Below, one piece after another: positions 6,723 to 13,298 of a stretch of 15,046 nucleotides of DNA. The notes beneath the pieces are model-generated. The model was not told the origin of the DNA, made no database searches, and saw only the letters and a program-made list of their open reading frames with translations. Location of the stretch: NCBI GenBank assembly GCA_964480425.1, contig CAYZPY010000052.1, forward strand, positions 1 to 15,046. The letters run 5' to 3'. Every line of letters starts with the position of its first letter. Positions within the stretch are counted from its first letter, which is position 1. Made by a program: the position numbers and the translations under genes. Source of the DNA: CAYYMD01 sp964480425. GTDB lineage: Bacteria > Planctomycetota > Phycisphaerae > SM23-33.

Positions 6723-6751
6723 ATTATATGTCCAGTGGTTAAGTTGGGCAA
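6723..6751 (-). promoter_or_regulatory. Promoter of the uracil-DNA glycosylase gene, placed for a leaderless transcript
   Basis: The minus strand carries TTGCCC (6746-6751), a 17-base spacer and a perfect TATAAT (6723-6728), then seven bases and the ATG at 6715. Transcription is expected to start six to eight bases beyond the -10 box, at the start codon itself. No Shine-Dalgarno is present. Confidence 0.6.
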
Positions 6752-6812
6752 ATATTCCCCCAGGCGCTTCACGGAAGATGCGTTCCAGGGCGATGTTTGT
6801 TTTGACGTGGGA

Positions 6813-6841
6813 TTTACACCCTGCCGATGCGCTGGTATAAT
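6813..6841 (+). promoter_or_regulatory. Promoter of asd, with extended -10
   Basis: TTTACA (6813-6818), 17 bases, TATAAT (6836-6841) is a near-consensus sigma70-type promoter. The TGG before the -10 box gives an extended -10 motif. The start would be near 6848 and the leader about 83 bases. The leader contains a small GAGG-N9-CCTC hairpin around 6858-6874, but it is too short for a lysine riboswitch. Confidence 0.7.
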
Positions 6842-6930
6842 GTTGCGTTGTTAATGTGAGGGCTTTCACGCCTCGGGTTATGTTCGCCGATATTTGTTAT
6901 TAGTTGAATCAGAAGGACGAGTGGTAACAA

Positions 6931-7929
6931 ATGGCCTGGAAAGCGGCAATAATGGGCGCCACGGGCGCGGTTGGAACGGAGTTTTTGAGGATTCTCGAGC
7001 AGCGGGAGTTTCCGCTGGACTCGCTGAAGTTGCTGGCATCTGCGCGTTCGGCGGGCAAAAATCTGAAATTCCGCGGCGAGGAGCATAGCGTCGAGGAGTT
7101 GACCGAGAACAGTTTCGACGGCGTTGAGTTGGTGCTCGCCTCTGCGGGCGGAAGTATTTCCAAAAAGTTCGTACCGGCGGCGACTTCGGCCGGGGCGATC
7201 GTCGTGGACAACACCTCGGCTTTCAGGATGGACCCCCACGTGCCGCTGGTGGTGCCCGAGGTCAATCCGGACGACATAAAGTCCCATAACGGCGTCATCG
7301 CCAACCCGAACTGCTCGACGATTATCATGAACGTGCCGATCTGGCCGCTGCACAAGGTCAATCCCGTCGAGCGGATCGTGGTGAGTACCTACCAGGCCGC
7401 AAGCGGCGCAGGCGCCGCGGCCATGGCGGAACTGGAGAACGGCTCGAGGGCGATACTGGGCGGGATGGAATTCACACCAAAGGTGATGCCGCACACCGCG
7501 GCGTTCAACGTCTTTTCGCACAACAGCGAGATAGGTCCCGACGGGTACAACCTTGAAGAGCGCAAGATGTGGCGGGAGACCCGTAAGATTTTCCACGACG
7601 AAAATATCCGCATAACCGCAACGTGCGTGCGCGTGCCGGTCATGCGGGCGCACTGCGAGGCCATTAACCTGCAATTCTCAAAACCGATTGACGAACAGCA
7701 GGTGCGCGAAATTCTCTCTGGCGCGCCCGGCGTGAAAATAGTCGACGACCGACGGAAGAACTACTTCCCCATGCCCATAGACGCCTCCGGTCGGGACGAG
7801 GTTCTGGTGGGGCGCATCCGCAGGGACGTTTCCCAGCCGGACGGACGAGGAATCGAAATGTTCGTTGCCGGCGACCAGATCCGCAAAGGCGCCGCCCTCA
7901 ACGCCGTCCAGATAGCAGAATTACTGTAA
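6931..7929 (+). CDS. asd: Aspartate-semialdehyde dehydrogenase
   Basis: The enzyme reduces aspartyl phosphate with NADPH to aspartate semialdehyde, the branch point to lysine, diaminopimelate, threonine and methionine. The 332-residue length is typical. The NADP-binding loop is GATGAVG (9-15). The catalytic cysteine is Cys128 in ANPNCSTI, and the acid/base histidine is His241 in RVPVMRAH. STYQAASGAG (152-161) is another family block. The ATG at 6931 is preceded two codons earlier by an in-frame stop, so no earlier start is possible. The best Shine-Dalgarno, AGAAGGA (6911-6917), lies 13 bases away, longer than usual. The gene stands alone with a strong promoter and faces the kinase gene. Because it supplies diaminopimelate for the cell wall, it is functionally linked to murI at the other end of the window. 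Confidence 0.96.
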   Translation: MAWKAAIMGATGAVGTEFLRILEQREFPLDSLKLLASARSAGKNLKFRGEEHSVEELTENSFDGVELVLASAGGSISKKFVPAATSAGAIVVDNTSAFRMDPHVPLVVPEVNPDDIKSHNGVIANPNCSTIIMNVPIWPLHKVNPVERIVVSTYQAASGAGAAAMAELENGSRAILGGMEFTPKVMPHTAAFNVFSHNSEIGPDGYNLEERKMWRETRKIFHDENIRITATCVRVPVMRAHCEAINLQFSKPIDEQQVREILSGAPGVKIVDDRRKNYFPMPIDASGRDEVLVGRIRRDVSQPDGRGIEMFVAGDQIRKGAALNAVQIAELL

Positions 7930-7998
7930 ACCCCGATGTTTAAAGCCGCAGCGGTAACGGAGGCAGCAGAGTAAAACATAATTATTTTTCTGCTTACT

Positions 7999-8073
7999 CC
8001 CGGACGGGCGGCATTGCTGCTCCCTCAGCGGTTATCAACGCGGGATGGAACCCGCGTCCGTAGAACGTCCGGG
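7999..8073. terminator. Structured element between convergent asd and kinase genes
   Basis: An eight-base perfect inverted repeat (CCCGGACG 7999-8006 with CGTCCGGG 8066-8073) encloses a second hairpin (ACGCGGG 8038-8044, loop ATGGAA, CCCGCGT 8051-8057). The right arm ends two bases from the kinase stop codon. The symmetric placement between convergent genes suggests a two-way transcript end or RNA-stabilising structure. A T-rich patch (7985-7989) lies before the left arm on the plus strand, not after it, so this is not a canonical terminator for asd. Confidence 0.4.
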
Positions 8074-8075
8074 TG

Positions 8076-9047
8076 CTATTCGTACAGGAAGTTTTCCATT
8101 TCGATTATTCCGCGGACGTGATTGAGGTCGTCTATGAGTTCCTCGTACGTGGCGTAGCGGTTCCGGGGGGCGACATGGAGCATTTTAGCCACGATGTCGG
8201 CGGTTTTCTGGTGCAGTCCGGGGCGGACCCTTTTAAGGTCCGGGGGTTTTGCCTCGAAACGGGCCTTTACCACCTCCTCGATGGTCTTTCCGTAAAACGG
8301 AGGCCAGGCCGCCAGCATGTGATACATTGTCGCCCCCAGTGAATATATGTCGGCGCGGTGGTCCGCCGACCTGCGCAGCAGGATCTCCGGCGGAATGTAG
8401 TACGGCGTGCCCTGAACCCGCCCTCGACCGAATTTGCCTATCAGTTCGGTGATGCCGAAGTCCACGAGTTTCGCACGGTTCTTTTCGTCCAGCAGGATGT
8501 TGCCCGGCTTGATGTCCCCGTGAATCAGTCCCGTTTTGAGCACCGCCTCAAGCCCGCGCGCGATGTCGATAACTATAGATACGGCAGTGACTTCGGGTAT
8601 GGCGTCTTCGAGCGAAAAATGCTCCTCCAGCCCGCCGCCGGGTATCAACTCCATGACGATGCATGGGAAGCCCTCCTCCATGCCGAACGAGTAAACCTTG
8701 ATCACGTTGGGATGGTCGAGTTTCGAAAGTGTGCGCCCTTCGGCGAGGAATTCCTCAACCTGACGACGATCGCCCGCCAGCGACTTGCGCATAATTTTAA
8801 CGGCCACGCTCTTGCCGAGGTTTCTTGCATACGCCTTGAAGGTTACGCCCGTCGCCCCGCTGCCCAGCCGGCGCGACAGCGTGTATTTGCCGAAGCGCCC
8901 CGGGACAAGAATCTTTTTTCCGCAATTCGGACAGGCGGCGACGGACAGCGGAGCGCGGGTCGAGATGTCCATCACCTGACCGCAACCGTCACAGGCCTCG
9001 CTCTCTATCTTGTGCACCGGCAAGTCTGGAAGTATATTCCGGGCCAT
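8076..9047 (-). CDS. Soluble Ser/Thr protein kinase with N-terminal zinc ribbon
   Basis: The 323-residue protein is a bacterial Hanks-type kinase. Residues 19-42 form a four-cysteine zinc ribbon (Cys19, Cys22, Cys39, Cys42), and the kinase domain follows from about 54. It has a glycine loop LGSGATG (61-67), Lys84 in VAVKIM, a helix-C Glu (probably Glu103), a catalytic loop HGDIKPGN with Asp178 and Asn183, and DFG at 196-198. The activation segment ends GTPYYIPPE, with Pro where most kinases have Ala of APE. HGD instead of HRD makes it a non-RD kinase, so it may not need activation-loop phosphorylation. All catalytic residues are present. It lacks the membrane helix and sensor domain common in PknB-like kinases. 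AGGAG (9052-9056) supports the ATG. Substrates are unknown; no phosphatase or FHA gene is adjacent. Confidence 0.93.
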   Translation of the reverse strand: MARNILPDLPVHKIESEACDGCGQVMDISTRAPLSVAACPNCGKKILVPGRFGKYTLSRRLGSGATGVTFKAYARNLGKSVAVKIMRKSLAGDRRQVEEFLAEGRTLSKLDHPNVIKVYSFGMEEGFPCIVMELIPGGGLEEHFSLEDAIPEVTAVSIVIDIARGLEAVLKTGLIHGDIKPGNILLDEKNRAKLVDFGITELIGKFGRGRVQGTPYYIPPEILLRRSADHRADIYSLGATMYHMLAAWPPFYGKTIEEVVKARFEAKPPDLKRVRPGLHQKTADIVAKMLHVAPRNRYATYEELIDDLNHVRGIIEMENFLYE

Positions 9048-9064
9048 TTCTCTCCTGCCGGATA

Positions 9065-9093
9065 ATTTTAAACGAAACGGATTTTATATCCAA
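9065..9093 (-). promoter_or_regulatory. Promoter of the kinase gene
   Basis: On the minus strand TTGGAT (9088-9093), 17 bases, TAAAAT (9065-9070). The start near 9058 would give a very short leader that just includes the AGGAG Shine-Dalgarno at 9052-9056. Confidence 0.5.
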
Positions 9094-9177
9094 CGCCGCC
9101 AGCACAAAAGGCGTATCGCGAATTTTCCGTCGTTTTGCGTCTTTCCGGCATGGCCGCCCGCGACAGGCAGGCGGGGC

Positions 9178-9205
9178 TTGGCCTGGGGCGGGGTTTGTGT
9201 AAGAA
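9178..9205 (+). promoter_or_regulatory. Possible promoter of truA close to its start codon
   Basis: TTGGCC (9178-9183), 16 bases, TAAGAA (9200-9205), preceded by TG as in extended -10 boxes, ends seven bases before the ATG at 9213. The -10 box is imperfect. The placement again suggests a leaderless message for a gene without a clear Shine-Dalgarno. Confidence 0.35.
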
Positions 9206-9212
9206 TGTCGCC

Positions 9213-9971
9213 ATGACGGACAGGCAGCCCACCAGGAATATAAAGTTAGTGGTCGCCTACAACGGCGCGGCGTACCACGGCTGGCAGAGGCAGCAGCGCC
9301 ACATCGACACCGTACAACAGCGGCTCGAGGATGCGCTTGTGGGTGTTGTCAAACATCCGGTGGCGGTTTGCGGCGCCAGCCGAACCGACGCCGGAGTCCA
9401 CGCCGCCGGGCAGGTGGCCGGTTTCGAGACCACCGCGACCAATATCCCCCCCGAGGGACTGCGCCGGGCGGTCAACAGTCGCCTTCCAGACGACATAATC
9501 GTGCGCTCGGCGCGGGTCGTGGGAAAAAATTTTCACGCGTCGCGCTTGGCCGTGGGCAAAACCTATCGCTACCGCATTTACACCTCTCCCAGCAGGCCCG
9601 TGATGCTCGCCGGGCAGGTGTGGCATTACTGGCGCCCGCTTGAGGTCGAACCGATGCGCCGCGGCGCGCATCGTTTGGCGGGCAGGCGCGATTTTCGGGC
9701 GTTCGCCACTTCCGCCGAGCAGAGGGAGAACACCGTCCGCACCATCACCGCCTGCACCGCCTCGCGCCTGGGCTCGGAAATCCGCATTACCGTAACCGGC
9801 AATGGATTCCTCTATAACATGGTCCGCAACATCGTCGGCACGCTGGTTGAAATAGGCCGGGGCCGATGGTCGCCCGAACGCATAGACGAAATTCTCGCCT
9901 CCCGCGACCGCGCCATGGCCGGTCCCACCGCACCCCCAGACGGGCTCTACCTGCTATGCGTGCATTATTAG
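9213..9971 (+). CDS. truA: tRNA pseudouridine(38-40) synthase TruA
   Basis: TruA converts uridines 38-40 in the anticodon stem-loop of many tRNAs to pseudouridine. The 252-residue protein has the family's N-terminal block (NIKLVVAYNGAAYHGWQRQ), the catalytic Asp59 in GASRTDAGVHA, KTYRYRIY with the active-site tyrosine region, and the C-terminal GNGFLYNMVRNIVGTLVEIG block. Open frame continues upstream to a TTG at 9135 and an ATG at 9150, but those residues are unlike TruA and have no ribosome binding site. The ATG at 9213 fits where the family begins. A poor Shine-Dalgarno and a -10-like box seven bases upstream suggest a leaderless message. The gene is divergent from the kinase and ends 45 bases from the convergent hydrolase gene; a small ACCGG-N7-CCGGT hairpin lies in that gap. 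Confidence 0.95.
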   Translation: MTDRQPTRNIKLVVAYNGAAYHGWQRQQRHIDTVQQRLEDALVGVVKHPVAVCGASRTDAGVHAAGQVAGFETTATNIPPEGLRRAVNSRLPDDIIVRSARVVGKNFHASRLAVGKTYRYRIYTSPSRPVMLAGQVWHYWRPLEVEPMRRGAHRLAGRRDFRAFATSAEQRENTVRTITACTASRLGSEIRITVTGNGFLYNMVRNIVGTLVEIGRGRWSPERIDEILASRDRAMAGPTAPPDGLYLLCVHY

Positions 9972-10016
9972 ACGGTAGAACCGGCATCATCCCGGTGGGA
10001 AATGTGCTTTGCGGTC

Positions 10017-10793
10017 CTACAAATCCCCGCCGCGCATTGCGGAGATGACGGTCTCGACGTTGTGGTGGTGTTTCCACTGGTCCAGACGCCACCAGTCGGG
10101 CATGTCGTTGGGGACGGATATTTTTTCCAGTATCCGGTCCTTTGATTTTCCGTTCTGCATGCGTGAGTTCACCGATGAAATCAGCCGGTCGGCGTACTGC
10201 GTGAATCGCTGCAAATGCGCCTTTGAGCACAGAGGCCCGTGACCTGGTATCACCACGGTCGGGTCCAGTTCGATCATCATGTCATAGTAGTCCATCAGCC
10301 GCCGCAGCGTCGCCTCCCTCAGGCGCCCGGTTATCGGTATCAGCCCCCAGCCGAAAAGATCGCCGGTGAACAGCGCGCGGTCGTCAGGAAACCATACCAC
10401 GCAATCGTCGGATGTGTGGCAACCGTTCATGGGAATCATCAGCAGGTTGCGTTTTTCGCCTTCCAGGCGCTTCCCGTCGGGAGGAATGTCCGTCGTGCGC
10501 ATGTTCAGAACTTCGGCCGAGTATTGCTTTTCGAACGCCTTGTTCAGCGCCACGTGGTCGTGGTGGGTGTGTGTGTTGAGCACGTAGCGGACGGGCACGT
10601 CGCCCAGCGTCTCGCCGATCGCGGCGAAGACCTCGTCGCGCTTGCTTCGATGCTCCAGCGCGTCGACCACGACCGCCCATCCGCCCATGTCTATCCAGGC
10701 CATGTTGTCAATCTCCTGGCGGACGTGGAATCGCTCGGCGAGCCGGATTAATTTCGGCGTCTCGGGCGGCAATGCCGTCTTGTCATTCGTCAA
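10017..10793 (-). CDS. Metallo-beta-lactamase-fold hydrolase
   Basis: The 258-residue protein has a complete two-metal site of this superfamily: HTHHDH (75-80) with His75, His77, Asp79 and His80, then His126 in GCHTSDD, Asp145 in FTGDLF and His185 in VIPGHGP. Members include hydrolases of thioesters such as glyoxalase II, lactonases, sulfatases and beta-lactamases; nothing here chooses between them. No signal peptide is seen, so it is probably cytoplasmic. The start appears to be TTG at 10793. A ten-base perfect Shine-Dalgarno (AAGGAGGTGA, 10798-10807) stands before it, and no ATG lies at suitable spacing in frame. It follows the aldo/keto reductase by 37 bases on the same strand and is probably its operon partner. 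Confidence 0.88.
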   Translation of the reverse strand: MTNDKTALPPETPKLIRLAERFHVRQEIDNMAWIDMGGWAVVVDALEHRSKRDEVFAAIGETLGDVPVRYVLNTHTHHDHVALNKAFEKQYSAEVLNMRTTDIPPDGKRLEGEKRNLLMIPMNGCHTSDDCVVWFPDDRALFTGDLFGWGLIPITGRLREATLRRLMDYYDMMIELDPTVVIPGHGPLCSKAHLQRFTQYADRLISSVNSRMQNGKSKDRILEKISVPNDMPDWWRLDQWKHHHNVETVISAMRGGDL

Positions 10794-10797
10794 AGCG

Positions 10798-10807
10798 TCA
10801 CCTCCTT
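10798..10807 (-). promoter_or_regulatory. Perfect Shine-Dalgarno that sets a TTG start
   Basis: AAGGAGGTGA on the minus strand is fully complementary to the 3' end of typical 16S rRNA. The GGAGG core ends seven bases before the TTG at 10793, which fixes the hydrolase start at this rare codon. Confidence 0.75.
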
Positions 10808-10830
10808 ACCATTATATGGGCCGGCGGCGA

Positions 10831-11826
10831 TTAACGTTCCATCCGCGAGTCGCTCAGCCACATGTCGCAGTTTTTTCCGGCGTATTCTTTCACCGGTTCT
10901 GTGGCGGTGGACAGCGCCTCGATGGTTTGCTCGTCCAGCCGGACGTCGGCGGCGCGTGCGTTCCTGCGCGCCTGTTCGGCGTTGCGCGAACCGACGATGA
11001 CCGACGTCACGCCGTCGCGCGACAGCAGCCACGCCAGGGCGACGGCGTCCATGGGCTGGTCTATGTCTCGGCAGATTTTGCGGATTTTATCGATGGCCTC
11101 GAACGCCTGCCTCTCGCATCCGGGCTCAAAGTGGCGGGTGTGGGGGCGGTCCGGGCCGAACAGACGCGTCCGCGCGCGGGTGTCCGGCACTTCGTCGGCG
11201 CCGGCGAATTTGCCCGCCAGAAGACCCTGGCACAGCGAACTGTAGCTCAGGATGCTCACGTTGTTTTCCACGCACGCCGGGACGACCTCGTGCTCGACCG
11301 GGCGCCACAGCAGACTGTAGGCCACCTGGTTAGACTCGACCCGCCCCAGCGACAGGGCTTCGCGGAGGTAACCGGCGCCGAAGTTGGACACGCCGACGGC
11401 GCGTATCTTTCCCTGGGACTTCAGCCGCTCCAACGCCGCCAGCGTCTCTTCCATCGGCACGTCAGGCCGAGGCCAGTGTATCTGGTAGAGGTCGATGTAG
11501 TCGGTCGCCAGGCGCTTCAGACTGTTTTCGCACGCCGCTACCAGGTCGTCCGGGGCAAGGTGACCCCCGGAGACCTTCGTGGCTATGATGACGTCCTTTC
11601 GGCTCGGTCCCAGTGCGCGTGCGAGAATTTCCTCCGACTCGCCCTTTCCGTATCCCTCGGCGGTGTCGAAAAAATTCACCCCCGCCTCGAGCGAGGCGTG
11701 GATGGCGGCGATGGAATCGTCGAGTTCGTTTCCGCCCCAGGTGAAGTCCTCGGTTACTATGGACCAGCATCCCTGGCACACGGTGGAAACCTTCATGTCG
11801 GTATTTCCTATTGTGCGATATTGCAT
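10831..11826 (-). CDS. Aldo/keto reductase
   Basis: The 331-residue protein is an NADP-dependent aldo/keto reductase that reduces aldehydes or ketones of unknown identity. The full catalytic tetrad is visible: Asp54 and Tyr59 in FFDTAEGYG, Lys84 in IIATK, and His117 in DLYQIHW. Further family blocks are GVSNFG, LLAGKF and, for the cofactor phosphate, VIVGSRNAEQ near the C-terminus. Length and motifs fit the bacterial subgroup related to Gcy/YhdN/IolS-type enzymes. AGGAG (11833-11837) lies six bases before the ATG. The gene is divergent from dnaN and precedes the hydrolase gene by 37 bases. A reductase paired with a metallo-beta-lactamase-fold hydrolase could act on reactive carbonyls or lactones, but this is only a guess. 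Confidence 0.93.
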   Translation of the reverse strand: MQYRTIGNTDMKVSTVCQGCWSIVTEDFTWGGNELDDSIAAIHASLEAGVNFFDTAEGYGKGESEEILARALGPSRKDVIIATKVSGGHLAPDDLVAACENSLKRLATDYIDLYQIHWPRPDVPMEETLAALERLKSQGKIRAVGVSNFGAGYLREALSLGRVESNQVAYSLLWRPVEHEVVPACVENNVSILSYSSLCQGLLAGKFAGADEVPDTRARTRLFGPDRPHTRHFEPGCERQAFEAIDKIRKICRDIDQPMDAVALAWLLSRDGVTSVIVGSRNAEQARRNARAADVRLDEQTIEALSTATEPVKEYAGKNCDMWLSDSRMER

Positions 11827-11865
11827 GCAAATCTCCTGTACGCGTCGAAATTCGGCGTCGTAGAC

Positions 11866-11894
11866 ATGTTAAATTTCCCGTCCCGCCCTGGCAA
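11866..11894 (-). promoter_or_regulatory. Promoter of the aldo/keto reductase-hydrolase pair
   Basis: On the minus strand TTGCCA (11889-11894), 17 bases, TAACAT (11866-11871). The start near 11859 gives a leader of about 33 bases with the Shine-Dalgarno at 11833-11837. Confidence 0.5.
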
Positions 11895-11958
11895 CCGTCG
11901 GCGCGCGGTGCGTCGGTGCTGGGTCGGTCCGTGTGGAGATAAGAATTTTTCTGCCCCC

Positions 11959-11987
11959 TTGAAATGCTCGTCGGGTTTGCGTATAAG
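11959..11987 (+). promoter_or_regulatory. Promoter of dnaN
   Basis: TTGAAA (11959-11964), 17 bases, TATAAG (11982-11987). The start is expected near 11994, leaving a leader of about 80 bases that contains the three hairpins at 12011-12054. It shows that dnaN here has its own promoter instead of depending on dnaA. Confidence 0.65.
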
Positions 11988-12010
11988 GGCCGCGTTGCGA
12001 ACACGAATCC

Positions 12011-12054
12011 GCCCGCCGCCGGCGGGCTTTGGCAAAGCCCCCGCCCCTGCGGGG
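12011..12054 (+). promoter_or_regulatory. Three overlapping hairpins in the dnaN leader
   Basis: Hairpin 1 pairs GCCCGCC (12011-12017) with GGCGGGC (12021-12027). Hairpin 2 pairs GGGCTTT (12024-12030) with AAAGCCC (12034-12040). Hairpin 3 pairs CCCCGC (12039-12044) with GCGGGG (12049-12054). Neighbouring stems share four and two bases, so hairpin 2 competes with 1 and 3. The Shine-Dalgarno AAGGAAGGTG follows at 12061-12070. No T-tract follows, so this is not a plain terminator. It could tune translation or stability of the clamp mRNA. Confidence 0.5.
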
Positions 12055-12074
12055 ACCGCTAAGGAAGGTGCTCT

Positions 12075-13181
12075 ATGAAGGTGGTAGTGCAGACAGCTGC
12101 AATGCGGGAAGCGTTGAATCTTGCCGGAAGCACGGTGGCCGCCAGAACGCCCAAACCGGTGCTTCAGTGCGTCAAGTTCAAGGCCGCGAATAACGCCCTT
12201 ACATTGTTGAGCACGGACCTGGAGGTGGGATGCCGATACCAGGTTACCGCAGTGCAGGTCGAGGACGACGGCGAGGCGCTGGCCCCGGCGGGGAGAATCG
12301 ACGGAATAGTCCGCGAGTCCGGCGACGACGAGGCGCTGACCCTCCAGACCGAAAAGCAGACCCTGCACGTCCGCGGGGGGGGGACGCACTTCAAGGTGTT
12401 CGGATACGACCCGGGCGAGTATCCCCAGGTGTCCGATTTCCAGGGCGAGGGCGACCTGAAGGTCTCCGCCGACGTGCTGGGCGGAATGATAGAAAAGACC
12501 CTGTTCGCCACTGCCAAGGCGCATAGTCATTACGCCATATCCGGCGTGCTCTGGCAGGCAGAGGGAAAGAAACTCAAACTCATCGCCACCGACGGGCACC
12601 GCCTGGCGCTGGTCAACGGCTCGTCCGCCGGGTCGGTTAAGCAGAACCTCAACGCCATAGTGCCCACCAAGATGATGGGTCTGCTTTCGCGCCTGATAGG
12701 CGCCGGCGGCGGCGAGGAGACATTCGAGGTCAAGGTGCAGGAGAACCAGATCCTGGTGCGCACGGCGCGTGCGATACTGGTCAGTTCGCTGGTCCAGGGC
12801 AACTTTCCCAAGTACCAGGACGTGATACCCAAGCAGACCTCCTGCAAGGCCGAGGTCAACACCGCGCAGTTCGAGCATCGTCTCCGACAGGCGGCTCTTC
12901 TGACCGACGAGGAATCGCGCGGGGTGAAGTTCAGTTTCACCCCCGAGCAGCTGACGCTGTCCAGCCGCTCGCCGGAAACCGGCGAGGCCGAGGTGACATG
13001 CCCCATAAAGTACGATGGCGAGGCGATGGACATCGCCTTTAATCCGGCGTTTCTGCTGGACGCCCTGCGGGTGGCCCAGGCGGATAGCGTCACGCTGGAG
13101 ATGAACGCCTCGAACAAGCCGGCCCTTATGCGCGCGGGCGGGGATTTCCAGTATGTCCTGATGCCCGTGGAGTTGGGCTGA
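12075..13181 (+). CDS. dnaN: DNA polymerase III beta subunit (sliding clamp)
   Basis: The sliding clamp is a ring that tethers the replicative polymerase and many repair proteins to DNA. The 368 residues agree with the usual length (366 in E. coli). Three repeated clamp domains are seen at about 1-125, 130-250 and 255-368. Recognisable blocks include LLSTDLEVG (44-52), the ATDGHRLALV segment, VPTKMM, and NFPKYQDVIP before domain 3. The C-terminus reads YVLMPVELG, close to the common MPMRL ending that helps form the partner-binding pocket. The ATG at 12075 has AAGGAAGGTG at 12061-12070. Unusually, no dnaA, recF or gyrB is adjacent; the next gene, 117 bases on, is dciA. This makes the locus a replication pair without visible origin features. 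Confidence 0.96.
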   Translation: MKVVVQTAAMREALNLAGSTVAARTPKPVLQCVKFKAANNALTLLSTDLEVGCRYQVTAVQVEDDGEALAPAGRIDGIVRESGDDEALTLQTEKQTLHVRGGGTHFKVFGYDPGEYPQVSDFQGEGDLKVSADVLGGMIEKTLFATAKAHSHYAISGVLWQAEGKKLKLIATDGHRLALVNGSSAGSVKQNLNAIVPTKMMGLLSRLIGAGGGEETFEVKVQENQILVRTARAILVSSLVQGNFPKYQDVIPKQTSCKAEVNTAQFEHRLRQAALLTDEESRGVKFSFTPEQLTLSSRSPETGEAEVTCPIKYDGEAMDIAFNPAFLLDALRVAQADSVTLEMNASNKPALMRAGGDFQYVLMPVELG

Positions 13182-13218
13182 GGAACGCGGGGGGGAGAAT
13201 CGGTTTTAAGTTTTTTGG

Positions 13219-13246
13219 TTGAATGCGGCGATGTAGTTGTTAGGTT
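13219..13246 (+). promoter_or_regulatory. Possible promoter of dciA
   Basis: In the 117-base gap after dnaN, TTGAAT (13219-13224), 16 bases, TAGGTT (13241-13246). The -10 match is modest. The start near 13253 would give a 46-base leader. Read-through from dnaN is equally possible because no strong terminator is seen. Confidence 0.3.
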
Positions 13247-13298
13247 CATTGACGGCGCAGGCGCGGAGTTCGATTAACTTCATTCCAGGGCCAATGCC

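Noticed and set aside
6848..6930. Lysine riboswitch in the asd leader
   Set aside because: The leader is only about 83 bases and lacks the five-helix junction of about 170 bases needed for that riboswitch.
10642..12078. 478-codon plus-strand open frame opposite the hydrolase start and aldo/keto reductase
   Set aside because: It is antisense to two genes with full catalytic motifs and has no recognisable fold or ribosome binding site.
11808..12878. 356-codon minus-strand open frame opposite dnaN
   Set aside because: It is antisense to an unmistakable clamp gene and its leader. The product has no family features.
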